Shown: one piece after another, positions 1 to 4,524 of the stretch
Layout: each line of letters begins with the position of its first letter
Numbering within the stretch: the stretch's first letter is position 1
Origin: an uncultured bacterium
GTDB taxonomy: Bacteria > Actinomycetota > Coriobacteriia > Coriobacteriales > Coriobacteriaceae
Length of the DNA: 6,789 nucleotides
Assembly (NCBI GenBank): GCA_905215765.1
Contig: CAJMRP010000107.1
Span: forward strand, 1 to 6,789
Direction: 5' to 3'
Made by a program: the position numbers and the translations under genes
The notes under the pieces: model-generated
What the model was told of the DNA's origin: nothing
The model's database searches: none
Seen by the model: the letters and a program-made list of their open reading frames with translations, nothing else

Positions 1-73
1 AGGGTTCCGAGATCCGCATTCGCGGAACTCTCCACCCCCGTGGTCACGCATTGCTGCATTGACCCGTCTGCCC
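1..73. repeat. Element D: partial copy of the gene-end structured repeat
   Basis: This is the right-hand part of a repeat also found at 1590-1757, 2985-3093 and 6217-6388. The conserved arm TCACGCATTGCTGCATTGAC lies at 44-63, followed by CCGTCTG. It ends just beyond the stop codon of the RepB-like gene that begins at 784. Upstream is an inner hairpin, GAGATCCGC (9-17) with GCGGAACTC (22-30), with one mismatch and a 4-base loop, then a small CCAC/GTGG stem at 32-43. The matching left arm would lie before base 1, so the copy is cut by the window. Its role is unknown; a replication origin or recombination junction is possible. Confidence 0.6.
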
Positions 74-784
74 TCACACAATCGTCTCGTCGCTGTTGTC
101 GCGACGCTTTTCATAGTCGAGCTTCGCGGCCTGCTGGATGGCGTTGCGCCGGCGCTCGATGAAATTGCCGATTGCCCACGCACACTTGAGGTCGAGGGCA
201 CGGCTCCACATGTCGTTGTTCTCGTCGCACCAAAGTTGAAACTCGTAGAACTCCGAGACGTTGTTCGCGATGATGAATTGACGCATCTCCTTCATCATCG
301 CGTGCAAGTCCTCAAGCTCGTTGCACCAGTCGTGCCAGTTCGCACCACCGAACTCGAGAACGTCCCTCCAGTCGTACTGAACCTTGTCCGAGCACTTCTC
401 GTGCGTCAGGTACAAGGCCATGCTCGCCTTGCTCTTCGCGTACTTAATCGAATGGGTGTGCAGAAATGCGAAGTCCTCTTTAACAGTGTCGTAGCCCACG
501 GGCTGTGGGTACTCAACTAAGCCGTGGTGGTGCGCGACCTTGACCTCGCCCTCGATGTGGTCTGGGTTCCTGCGCTCGTCCGCAGCCGTCCACACATCCC
601 TGTCGTGAAGCGGCGAGACTAGAAACGGCAGTCCGAGTTCATCGCACTCGTCACGCCAGCCAACCTCGGCGGTATCGGGATAGAAGATGAACATCCAAAC
701 CTTGTGACGCTTCCCAGCCCCACGGTTCTCCTTCTCCCACTTGCGCTGTGCTTCGCGCTGCTTTTCTTTGTCCTTGTATGGCAT
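74..784 (-). CDS. RepB-like (Rep_2 family) rolling-circle replication initiator
   Basis: This 236-residue protein should nick the plasmid's double-strand origin and prime leading-strand rolling-circle synthesis. It carries the HUH-endonuclease signatures of pMV158 RepB in the same order. SPLHDRD at 57-63 matches SPLHDKD and its metal-binding Asp. AHHHGLVEY at 84-92 holds the two metal histidines (85 and 87). ALYLTH at 123-128 places Tyr125 where RepB has its nucleophilic Tyr99. Length is close to the roughly 210 residues of RepB. The C-terminal part lacks the NNFDI motif seen in RepB and in the initiator at 6383, so this is a divergent branch. The start is ATG at 782-784, preceded by AAGGAG with a rather long 12-base gap. 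No strong own promoter was found; read-through from the toxin-antitoxin operon across the 832-864 terminator is possible. An antisense RNA may cover its leader. Confidence 0.88.
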   Translation of the reverse strand: MPYKDKEKQREAQRKWEKENRGAGKRHKVWMFIFYPDTAEVGWRDECDELGLPFLVSPLHDRDVWTAADERRNPDHIEGEVKVAHHHGLVEYPQPVGYDTVKEDFAFLHTHSIKYAKSKASMALYLTHEKCSDKVQYDWRDVLEFGGANWHDWCNELEDLHAMMKEMRQFIIANNVSEFYEFQLWCDENNDMWSRALDLKCAWAIGNFIERRRNAIQQAAKLDYEKRRDNSDETIV

Positions 785-795
785 GATGCTATAAT
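768..795 (+). promoter_or_regulatory. Antisense promoter over the rep start (74-784 gene)
   Basis: On the plus strand TATAAT (790-795) is a perfect -10 box, with TTGTCC (768-773) 16 bases upstream as a -35. It points away from the rep gene into its leader and overlaps the rep start codon and ribosome site. This layout is usual for promoters of countertranscribed RNAs that limit Rep synthesis. No start-site data exist, so the call rests on sequence and position. Confidence 0.55.
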
Positions 796-801
796 TCTCC
801 T

Positions 802-869
802 TGCAGAAAGGACTGGTTAAACCGTCTGCTAAAAGCCCCTAAGCCGCCAAGCAAGAGGGGCTTTCTTTT
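802..869 (+). ncRNA. Candidate countertranscribed RNA, about 65-70 nt, against the rep leader
   Basis: A transcript from the plus-strand promoter at 768-795 would start near 802 and stop at the hairpin plus CTTTCTTTTT run ending at 869. It would hold two stem-loops: GCAGA/TCTGC around 802-829 and AAAGCCCCT/AGGGGCTTT at 832-864. It would be fully complementary to mRNA entering the rep gene from the right. In the pMV158 and pLS1 family, small antisense RNAs of this kind block Rep translation. Boundaries are estimated, and expression is inferred. Confidence 0.45.
832..869. terminator. Intrinsic terminator between antitoxin and rep
   Basis: The stem AAAGCCCCT (832-840) pairs with AGGGGCTTT (856-864) across a 15-base loop. 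On the plus strand it is followed by CTTTCTTTTT-type T-rich sequence, making a good terminator for the antisense RNA. On the minus strand the same stem is followed by only a short T run, so it would be a leaky terminator for the toxin-antitoxin mRNA, possibly letting some transcripts reach rep. Confidence 0.65.
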
Positions 870-876
870 TGCCTAT

Positions 877-1158
877 TTACGCTATGGCCATGAGACCATC
901 CGCGAGGATTCCGCGAGCGTATGCACCCGTCGATTTGCCCTCGGCCTTCGCTTCTTTCTCAAGCGCCCGCTTCATGGCAGCGGGAACCTTGAGCGACAGC
1001 GTCACAGTATCCGGAGCCGCCTTCGGAAGCTTACCCTCGACAATCTCGCCGACGTTGACCCATCCGCTAGGCCACTCGTCACGCTCAAGAGCGCTCTCCC
1101 AGTCGGCAATCATCTCGTCGGTAACGACCTTGCCGTTCTCGGCAACGATTCCGTTCAT
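877..1158 (-). CDS. Ribbon-helix-helix type antitoxin, copy 1
   Basis: This 93-residue protein is the likely antitoxin and DNA-binding repressor of the upstream toxin. Its C-terminal half (51-88) has the ribbon-helix-helix pattern: a short strand TVTLSLKV, then an amphipathic helix AAMKRALEKEAKAEG, a turn, and a second helix AYARGILADGL. The acidic N-terminal half would be the toxin-binding part. ATG at 1156-1158 is preferred because GGAGG lies 5 bases before it. A farther ATG at 1168-1170 is in frame but has no ribosome site. The toxin stop codon TAG sits between this GGAGG and the ATG, so translation is probably coupled. It differs from copy 2 at three residues (N2K, D19G, D50E), but at about 34 of 282 bases. 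The exact antitoxin family is not certain. Confidence 0.75.
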   Translation of the reverse strand: MNGIVAENGKVVTDEMIADWESALERDEWPSGWVNVGEIVEGKLPKAAPDTVTLSLKVPAAMKRALEKEAKAEGKSTGAYARGILADGLMAIA

Positions 1159-1160
1159 GT

Positions 1161-1415
1161 CTACCTCCATCCCAGCTCACGCTTGAACTTCTTCGTCGGC
1201 GGCACCATCGCGTGGAACACGCACCAAACGCCGTCGATATCCATAAACCCAATCAGCTCGGCGAACCTCCCGTCAGGAAGAGAACCGACCGAAATCCAGA
1301 GCGGCGGGTCATCCGTGCCGTTTCTCTGGCGGCACCGAATCGGGTTCTCCCACGCATACGCAACTTCCTCGCTGGTAAGCCCGTGCTTGAGGGCGTTCCC
1401 GTGTACTCTAACCAC
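1161..1415 (-). CDS. BrnT-like putative toxin, copy 1
   Basis: This 84-residue protein is the first gene of a two-gene toxin-antitoxin operon. It shows KHGLTSEEVAYAWENP at 10-25, a central WISVGSLPDGRFAELIGF stretch, and HAMVPPTKKFKREL at 68-81. This layout (helix with KHG, glycine-rich strands, then HA or AR followed by basic residues) resembles the RelE-fold BrnT ribonucleases. The toxin-before-antitoxin order also fits BrnTA. Family assignment is by eye, and RNase activity is inferred. The start is GTG at 1413-1415, with AAGGAG 7 bases upstream. The gene ends inside the antitoxin ribosome site. The protein is identical to copy 2 at 4525-4779, and the DNA differs at only 2 bases. Confidence 0.7.
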   Translation of the reverse strand: MVRVHGNALKHGLTSEEVAYAWENPIRCRQRNGTDDPPLWISVGSLPDGRFAELIGFMDIDGVWCVFHAMVPPTKKFKRELGWR

Positions 1416-1440
1416 TACCGTTCTCCTTTCTTTTCTAATA

Positions 1441-1469
1441 AGTATACCAGAATGGTATACCTGATTAAA
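1441..1469 (-). promoter_or_regulatory. Toxin-antitoxin promoter and palindromic operator, copy 1
   Basis: On the minus strand TATACT (1441-1446) is a -10 box, with TTTAAT 17 bases upstream (1464-1469). A palindrome of two GTATACC/GGTATAC arms at 1442-1448 and 1454-1460 covers the -10 box and spacer. The same GTATAC-N7-GTATAC arrangement is conserved at copy 2 (4806-4824), although the spacer bases differ. It is the expected binding site for the ribbon-helix-helix antitoxin, giving autorepression. Confidence 0.7.
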
Positions 1470-1527
1470 GCACCTGATTTTGGACCTCGAAATCCAGCCG
1501 ACTACCTGCGGTTTCAGTCGCTATTTC
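1465..1527 (-). pseudogene. Possible 3' remnant of a mob gene upstream of toxin copy 1
   Basis: The homology between the two toxin-antitoxin loci runs about 15 bases past the operator into the 3' end of mob2. Here the minus strand reads 21 codons ending NQVL and a TAA stop, against DGQAL and TGA for mob2. The last 16 residues align with mob2 without gaps at E, G, D, Q and L. The frame is closed upstream by TAA at 1528-1530. This suggests that toxin-antitoxin copy 1 once sat behind a mob gene that has since been lost or replaced. The match is short and could partly be promoter conservation. Confidence 0.35.
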
Positions 1528-1550
1528 TTAGTATCAAGACAATATATATG

Positions 1551-1602
1551 CCTTTCCTTGCCCGAAAATCCGCCTTTCCTGTGCGACGAGGGCAAGGAAA
1601 GG
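1551..1602. repeat. 13-bp perfect inverted repeat at the left edge of element A
   Basis: CCTTTCCTTGCCC (1551-1563) and GGGCAAGGAAAGG (1590-1602) are perfect complements around a 26-base spacer. The right arm is conserved in element B (6217-6229), but there the left arm is missing. So the left arm looks like a partial inverted duplication specific to this locus. Its function is unknown. Confidence 0.6.
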
Positions 1603-1757
1603 GTCGATGGAGCAGAGCGTCCATCGACCCTTATCCCAGTCTGGTCTTCCAATTGTCCGCCGCGTCAATTCCGCTATCGGTGAACGAGTCGGCTTAGATC
1701 TGCTTCGCAGACCACGCCGCCCCGTAGTCACCGATAGCTCCATTGACCCGTCTACTC
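1590..1757. repeat. Element A: full structured repeat at the 3' end of mob1
   Basis: About 168 bases are shared with element B at 6217-6388. In order, it holds a perfect 13-bp hairpin, AAGGGTCGATGGA (1599-1611) with TCCATCGACCCTT (1620-1632), around loop GCAGAGCG. A 37-base gap-variable stretch follows, and then a large imperfect cruciform. The cruciform has outer arms GTCAAT/ATTGAC (1664-1669, 1742-1747), a 3x3 internal bulge, an 11-bp stem GCTATCGGTGA (1673-1683) with TCACCGATAGC (1728-1738), and an inner hairpin at 1697-1713. Left-end GGGTCGATGGAGC (1601-1613) and right-end GCTCCATTGACCC (1737-1749) are also near-perfect inverted repeats. Origin, recombination site or miniature mobile element all remain possible. 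The mob1 stop codon lies 15 bases beyond it. Confidence 0.75.
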
Positions 1758-1772
1758 GATGCCATCCCAAAA

Positions 1773-2852
1773 TCATCGCGCTCCGCGACCACGCTGCTGC
1801 GGCACGTGCGGTCGGTCGCGGTCCAACGCCTTCGCCAACCGCGTTACTTCCCGCATATGGTAGTCGAGTGAGTCTGGGTCAAACATGGGCTTCCCCAGCT
1901 TGCGGGCTATGTCCTGCGCCAGCTCGCTCAACGTGTTCGGCACCTCGCGCAGCCGACCCAACGCCTGCTCTACTCGGCTTCGAGTATCGTTAAATCGTTC
2001 TGCAAGCTCGCGATACCTTGCTCGCAGCGCTGGCAACCCTCGCTCAATGCCTTCTGCTCTGCCGTTGCAGTCCGCAATCTGGCTTGAGAGGTCGCTAATT
2101 CGCCCTCTAAGGCCTTCAATCGCGCTTCCAAGCTCCTCTTCTCGGCTTCCATCGCTTCGAGCCTTCCAGAGCGTTCTGACGCCTTCTGAGAGGCTTGGAG
2201 TAGCGGCTTCCATCTCTTCGACTTCTTGCCGAAGACACTCCTTCCGCTTGTCGAGTTCCTTTATTTCGCGCTGGGCTTCGCGCTTCATTTCCTGCGTGGT
2301 CTTGTGGGTTCGACCGCTCCCAGTCTCACCGCGCTCCAAGCCCCATTGCTTGCCCACGCGCTCCCAGTAGCGGTTTTGGAAACCACGCAGCGCGTCCCTG
2401 CCGTCGAAGTAGTTCTTCCACGAAAGCGTGCCGTCCTTGATCGGCGTGAAGCCGAAGTGCGCGTGCGGCGTGGTCTCGTCCATGTGAACGGTGAAATGCA
2501 CGAGGTTCTGCTCGCCGAACTCGGACTTGCAGAACTCGAAAACGTCATCGAAGTACGCCATGACCTCTTCGCGCGATTTGCCATCGAAGAACTCTGGCGA
2601 TGCGGTGGCGACGCCTTCCGCCAGAACCACGGCATCCTTGCGAATCTTGCGGCTCGATTCCCTGAACCGCTCGATACGTTCGTTGACTTCCGCTCGGTAG
2701 CTCCCGTGCTCGATGTACTCCTTGTTGAGGTTCGACTTTTCTTGGTCGATGTCCTCGTTGCTGTGCTGCCCTGGCACCCTGTCGTTGTGATACTGCATCG
2801 ACCCGACAGCGGGTGCCTTGACCTTCTGAACGCGGATGATTCCGTAACCCAT
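1773..2852 (-). CDS. mobV: MobV-family (Mob/Pre) relaxase, mob1
   Basis: This 359-residue protein should nick the plasmid at oriT and pilot the strand during conjugative mobilization by a helper element. It aligns closely with pMV158 MobM at the N-terminus: RVQKVKA at 7-13, then HNDR at 22-25. His22 occupies the position of the MobM nucleophilic histidine. HMDETTPHAH at 123-132 is the metal-binding motif (His123, His130, His132, with Glu126). RKDAV at 71-75 and FF...YFDDVFEF are also family-typical. After about residue 184 come charged segments predicted to form coiled coils, as in MobM, but the protein is shorter than the 494-residue MobM. ATG at 2850-2852 has GGAGG 6 bases upstream. The frame stays open 37 codons farther upstream, but that part covers oriT and would spoil the family N-terminus. 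A MobV-type oriT lies about 40 bases upstream. Confidence 0.93.
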   Translation of the reverse strand: MGYGIIRVQKVKAPAVGSMQYHNDRVPGQHSNEDIDQEKSNLNKEYIEHGSYRAEVNERIERFRESSRKIRKDAVVLAEGVATASPEFFDGKSREEVMAYFDDVFEFCKSEFGEQNLVHFTVHMDETTPHAHFGFTPIKDGTLSWKNYFDGRDALRGFQNRYWERVGKQWGLERGETGSGRTHKTTQEMKREAQREIKELDKRKECLRQEVEEMEAATPSLSEGVRTLWKARSDGSREEELGSAIEGLRGRISDLSSQIADCNGRAEGIERGLPALRARYRELAERFNDTRSRVEQALGRLREVPNTLSELAQDIARKLGKPMFDPDSLDYHMREVTRLAKALDRDRPHVPQQRGRGAR

Positions 2853-2875
2853 AACGCACCTCCGAGCATACCCTT

Positions 2876-2920
2876 TTACCCTAAAGGGTAACGCACTACC
2901 CTTTTGCAAGCAAAAGGTGC
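2876..2920 (-). other. oriT: MobV-type origin of transfer for mob1
   Basis: The minus strand carries arms AAAGGGTA (2904-2897) and TACCCTTT (2890-2883) around GTGCGT. This is the same geometry as pMV158 oriT, which has AAAGTATA and TATACTTT around GTGTGT. By analogy the nick falls after GTGCG, between 2892 and 2891. As in pMV158, a second inverted repeat overlaps the left arm (CCTTTTGC, AA, GCAAAAGG at 2900-2917). A third overlaps the right arm (TTACCCT, AA, AGGGTAA at 2876-2891). The site is directly upstream of the relaxase gene on the same strand. The nick is inferred. Confidence 0.8.
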
Positions 2921-2923
2921 GCC

Positions 2924-2953
2924 CTGCGGGGCACTCCGCAGCCATTGGGCTGC
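2924..2953. repeat. Competing hairpins beside oriT
   Basis: CTGCGG (2924-2929) pairs with CCGCAG (2936-2941). The second arm overlaps GCAGCC (2938-2943), which pairs instead with GGCTGC (2948-2953). The two stems exclude each other. They lie between oriT and half-element C in a 235-base gene-free stretch; no coding potential was seen there. Confidence 0.5.
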
Positions 2954-2984
2954 TGCGCGTCACGGGGCTTCCCGCTCCTTGCCA

Positions 2985-3093
2985 GACCCAGCGGCGGCGC
3001 TGGGTCGAATCTACGCGCTCGGCGGCTCGACCAGAACATCACGCTTCACGTGGACGTAGTTGGTCACGCATTGCTCCATTGACCCGTCTACTC
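2985..3093. repeat. Element C: half copy of the gene-end repeat
   Basis: The right end TCACGCATTGCTCCATTGAC (3064-3083), followed by CCGTCTACTC, matches elements A, B and D. The left arm of the cruciform is not recognisable. In its place is a different perfect hairpin, GACCCAGCG (2985-2993) with CGCTGGGTC (2998-3006), around a 4-base loop. CGTAG at 3055-3059 next to the right arm is also shared with A and B. The element overlaps the rep gene: its CTACTC encodes the final Glu codon and the TAG stop. Confidence 0.6.
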
Positions 3094-4035
3094 GAACCGA
3101 GCGCACCAGCTTCGCGCTTCGGCTACGGCTGCGGCGGCGCAGTCTGCTGGCAGCTCGACCATCGGCGTGCGCAGATACTCGCGCACCTTCGGCCTGCTTC
3201 CACGCCCAAGCATGTTGATGAGCGTCTCGACTTCCTCACCGCGCTCGGCCTTCTCGGCGAGCATGATTCCGACAACGCGCACCCAGTCGCGCGTGTCCTC
3301 GCCGCTGTGCCAAGCGTGAACCTGCGGCCAGTGCGCGACAACCTGCCCAGCGTCCCACTCCCCGTCACACGTCAGCTCGATGCGCGTCAGCACGCCCGAC
3401 AGGTTCATCTCGGCCGCCTTGTCGTAGACCTTCACGTATCCGGGCGTATTCTTGACCCCGAGGTATTCCGTGATTCCGTTGCTTATGACCGACTTGTACA
3501 TCCGCCTGTCCTTGCTAAGGCGGCAGTCCAGACGGCTTGTCGGCAAATCATAGGCGAGGTCGAACCTCTTCAAGCGGGCATGCGAGATGCACGGCGCGAG
3601 CTTTTCCAGCAGCCGCCAGAACCGCTTGTCCCCGGCAACCTTGTTCGGGTTGAACTCGATGAACCCGCGATTCATGTTCACCTTGCAGCTCGGCTCCATG
3701 AAGCCGATGCCGAGCGCGACCGAGCTGTCTCCGAGGTCGAAACTCCAAAGCTCGTACCAGCCGCCGGGTCGAATCTTGCTCGTCCATGCGCTCATGCTGT
3801 CGCAGTCGAAGGTCTGGGCATGTGTGCTCAACCACTCGCCCTTGCCGTTGATGAACGACAGCTTAAGTCGAACCATATCGATTGAGAACGTTGCCCCAGA
3901 TTCGGCCTTATATGCATTCCAGTAAGATGGGCGAATGTCAGTAAGTGCATGAAATCCGGCTATTAGACAAGAGCCGGATTTCACATCCGGGTTCGGCGGG
4001 TATGCAGAACCGCCCTCGTTTCCATTCATTGCCAT
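3088..4035 (-). CDS. Rep_trans-like rolling-circle replication initiator
   Basis: This 315-residue protein is most likely a replication initiator of the Rep_trans / phage replication initiation factor group (pT181 RepC-like). It is unrelated in sequence to the RepB-like genes at both window ends. Visible family features are MVRLKLSF at 54-61, KRFDLAYD at 156-163, an YLG...VYDKAAE segment at 191-209, and TRIELT at 217-222. In this group the nicking tyrosine lies close to the YLG to YDK region; Tyr191, Tyr200 and Tyr204 are candidates. ATG at 4033-4035 has GGGAGG 7 bases upstream. The frame is open farther upstream, but that stretch is the attenuator and leader. The gene ends GAG-TAG inside half-element C. 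Expression is probably set by antisense-controlled attenuation in its roughly 130-base leader. Confidence 0.75.
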   Translation of the reverse strand: MAMNGNEGGSAYPPNPDVKSGSCLIAGFHALTDIRPSYWNAYKAESGATFSIDMVRLKLSFINGKGEWLSTHAQTFDCDSMSAWTSKIRPGGWYELWSFDLGDSSVALGIGFMEPSCKVNMNRGFIEFNPNKVAGDKRFWRLLEKLAPCISHARLKRFDLAYDLPTSRLDCRLSKDRRMYKSVISNGITEYLGVKNTPGYVKVYDKAAEMNLSGVLTRIELTCDGEWDAGQVVAHWPQVHAWHSGEDTRDWVRVVGIMLAEKAERGEEVETLINMLGRGSRPKVREYLRTPMVELPADCAAAAVAEARSWCARFE

Positions 4036-4036
4036 G

Positions 4037-4060
4037 AAAAAACCTCCCTGTTTGGGAGGT
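4037..4060 (-). terminator. Attenuator in the rep leader, overlapping the ribosome site
   Basis: On the minus strand ACCTCCC (4060-4054), a 5-base loop and GGGAGGT (4048-4042) form a stem followed directly by six T residues (4042-4037), then C and the ATG. This is a complete intrinsic terminator whose 3' arm is the ribosome site. When folded it would stop transcription one base before the start codon and also hide the ribosome site. An upstream leader segment (4116-4110) can pair with the 5' arm and prevent folding. Confidence 0.75.
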
Positions 4061-4083
4061 AGCTGTTTGGGGATATGCCAGCT

Positions 4084-4092
4084 TGTTATAAT
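4084..4092 (+). promoter_or_regulatory. Antisense RNA promoter (extended -10)
   Basis: TGTTATAAT on the plus strand is a perfect extended -10 element (TGN before TATAAT). No good -35 is visible, which extended -10 promoters tolerate. It faces the rep promoter at 4171-4179, and the two elements are perfect inverted copies of each other. Transcription would start near 4099, complementary to the rep mRNA leader. Confidence 0.6.
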
Positions 4093-4170
4093 GCTGGTGT
4101 ATCGCCGAGAGCTACCATCTCGGTTGATATGCGAGCTGCGAGTGTTGGCGCACTCAAAGCTCTGACCCAA

Positions 4171-4179
4171 ATTATAACA
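4171..4179 (-). promoter_or_regulatory. rep promoter (extended -10) for the 3088-4035 gene
   Basis: The minus strand reads TGTTATAAT, an extended -10 box. A start near 4164 gives a leader of about 130 bases. The -35 region falls inside the 4194-4220 terminator stem and looks poor. The leader contains the pre-emptor GGTAGCT (4116-4110) in a hairpin loop, and the attenuator at 4060-4037. Confidence 0.6.
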
Positions 4180-4192
4180 GGGTCGCCGGCAG

Positions 4193-4225
4193 GAAAGGGG
4201 AGCCTTCAAGGCTCCCCTTTCTGTT
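4193..4225. terminator. Strong hairpin terminator between antitoxin copy 2 and the rep control region
   Basis: AAAGGGGAGCC (4194-4204) and GGCTCCCCTTT (4210-4220) form a perfect 11-bp stem, extendable by one T-A pair. On the plus strand it is followed by CTGTT. The stem's own CCCCTTT adds T residues, so it should end the antisense RNA. On the minus strand it sits 15-50 bases past the antitoxin stop and probably ends that operon too, though the T tract there is weak. Confidence 0.7.
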
Positions 4226-4240
4226 AGCTCCCCTGCTTCT

Positions 4241-4522
4241 TTACGCTATGGCCATGAGACCATCGGCGAGGATTCCACGGGCATATGCGCCCGTCGACTT
4301 GCCCTCGGCCTTCGCTTCCTTCTCAAGCGCCCGTTTCATGGCGGCGGGAACCTTGAGGGACAGCGTTACCGTCTCGGGCGCTGCTTTCGGGAGTTTCCCC
4401 TCGACGATTTCGCCCACATTCACCCATCCGCTTGGCCACTCGTCGCGTTCGAGAGCGCTTTCCCAACCGGCAATCATCTCGTCGGTCACGACCTTGCCGT
4501 TCTCGGCAACGATTCCTTTCAT
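4241..4522 (-). CDS. Ribbon-helix-helix type antitoxin, copy 2
   Basis: This 93-residue antitoxin is nearly identical in protein to copy 1 at 877-1158: 90 of 93 residues match, with Lys2, Gly19 and Glu50 here. The ribbon-helix-helix region at 51-88 is unchanged. The ATG at 4520-4522 follows GGAGG by 5 bases, and the toxin TAG lies in between, so the coupling seen in copy 1 is kept. Most of the roughly 34 base differences from copy 1 fall at third codon positions, which indicates selection on the protein. Homology between the copies stops at the stop codon; the sequence beyond is a different terminator and a different rep gene. Confidence 0.75.
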   Translation of the reverse strand: MKGIVAENGKVVTDEMIAGWESALERDEWPSGWVNVGEIVEGKLPKAAPETVTLSLKVPAAMKRALEKEAKAEGKSTGAYARGILADGLMAIA

Positions 4523-4524
4523 GT

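Larger units (their letters stand above)
4099..4225 (+). ncRNA. Candidate antisense RNA controlling rep attenuation, about 120 nt
   Basis: It would run from the extended -10 promoter at 4084-4092 to the strong plus-strand terminator ending near 4225. It would overlap the first 65 or so bases of the rep mRNA. It contains a 6-bp stem CCGAGA/TCTCGG (4105-4123) with loop GCTACCA, and a longer stem GAGCT..GAGTG / CACTC..AGCTC (4133-4162). The loop is complementary to the pre-emptor segment of the mRNA leader. This matches RNAI of pT181 and RNAIII of pIP501, which trigger premature termination of rep mRNA. Ends are estimated. Confidence 0.55.

Noticed and set aside
1531..1540. CTTGATAC on the minus strand as a pC194-type nick site
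   Set aside because: The seven-base match CTTGATA is expected by chance at this frequency, and no Rep_1 (pC194/pUB110-type) initiator is present in the window.
1599..1632. The perfect 13-bp hairpin of element A (and 6226-6259 in B) as an ordinary terminator
   Set aside because: The stem is strong, but neither strand has a proper T tract after it. Complete conservation of the loop as well as the stem suggests another role.
1590..1757. Element A/B as an integron attC site
   Set aside because: The single-gene-plus-structured-end layout is similar, but no integrase gene is present and the RYYYAAC/GTTRRRY core boxes were not found at the stem ends.
2917..3885. Plus-strand open frame (322 codons) opposite the Rep_trans-like gene
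   Set aside because: It is antisense to a gene with recognisable motifs, runs through element C and shows no family features. Similar plus-strand frames at 2226-2891 and 59-520 were rejected for the same reason.
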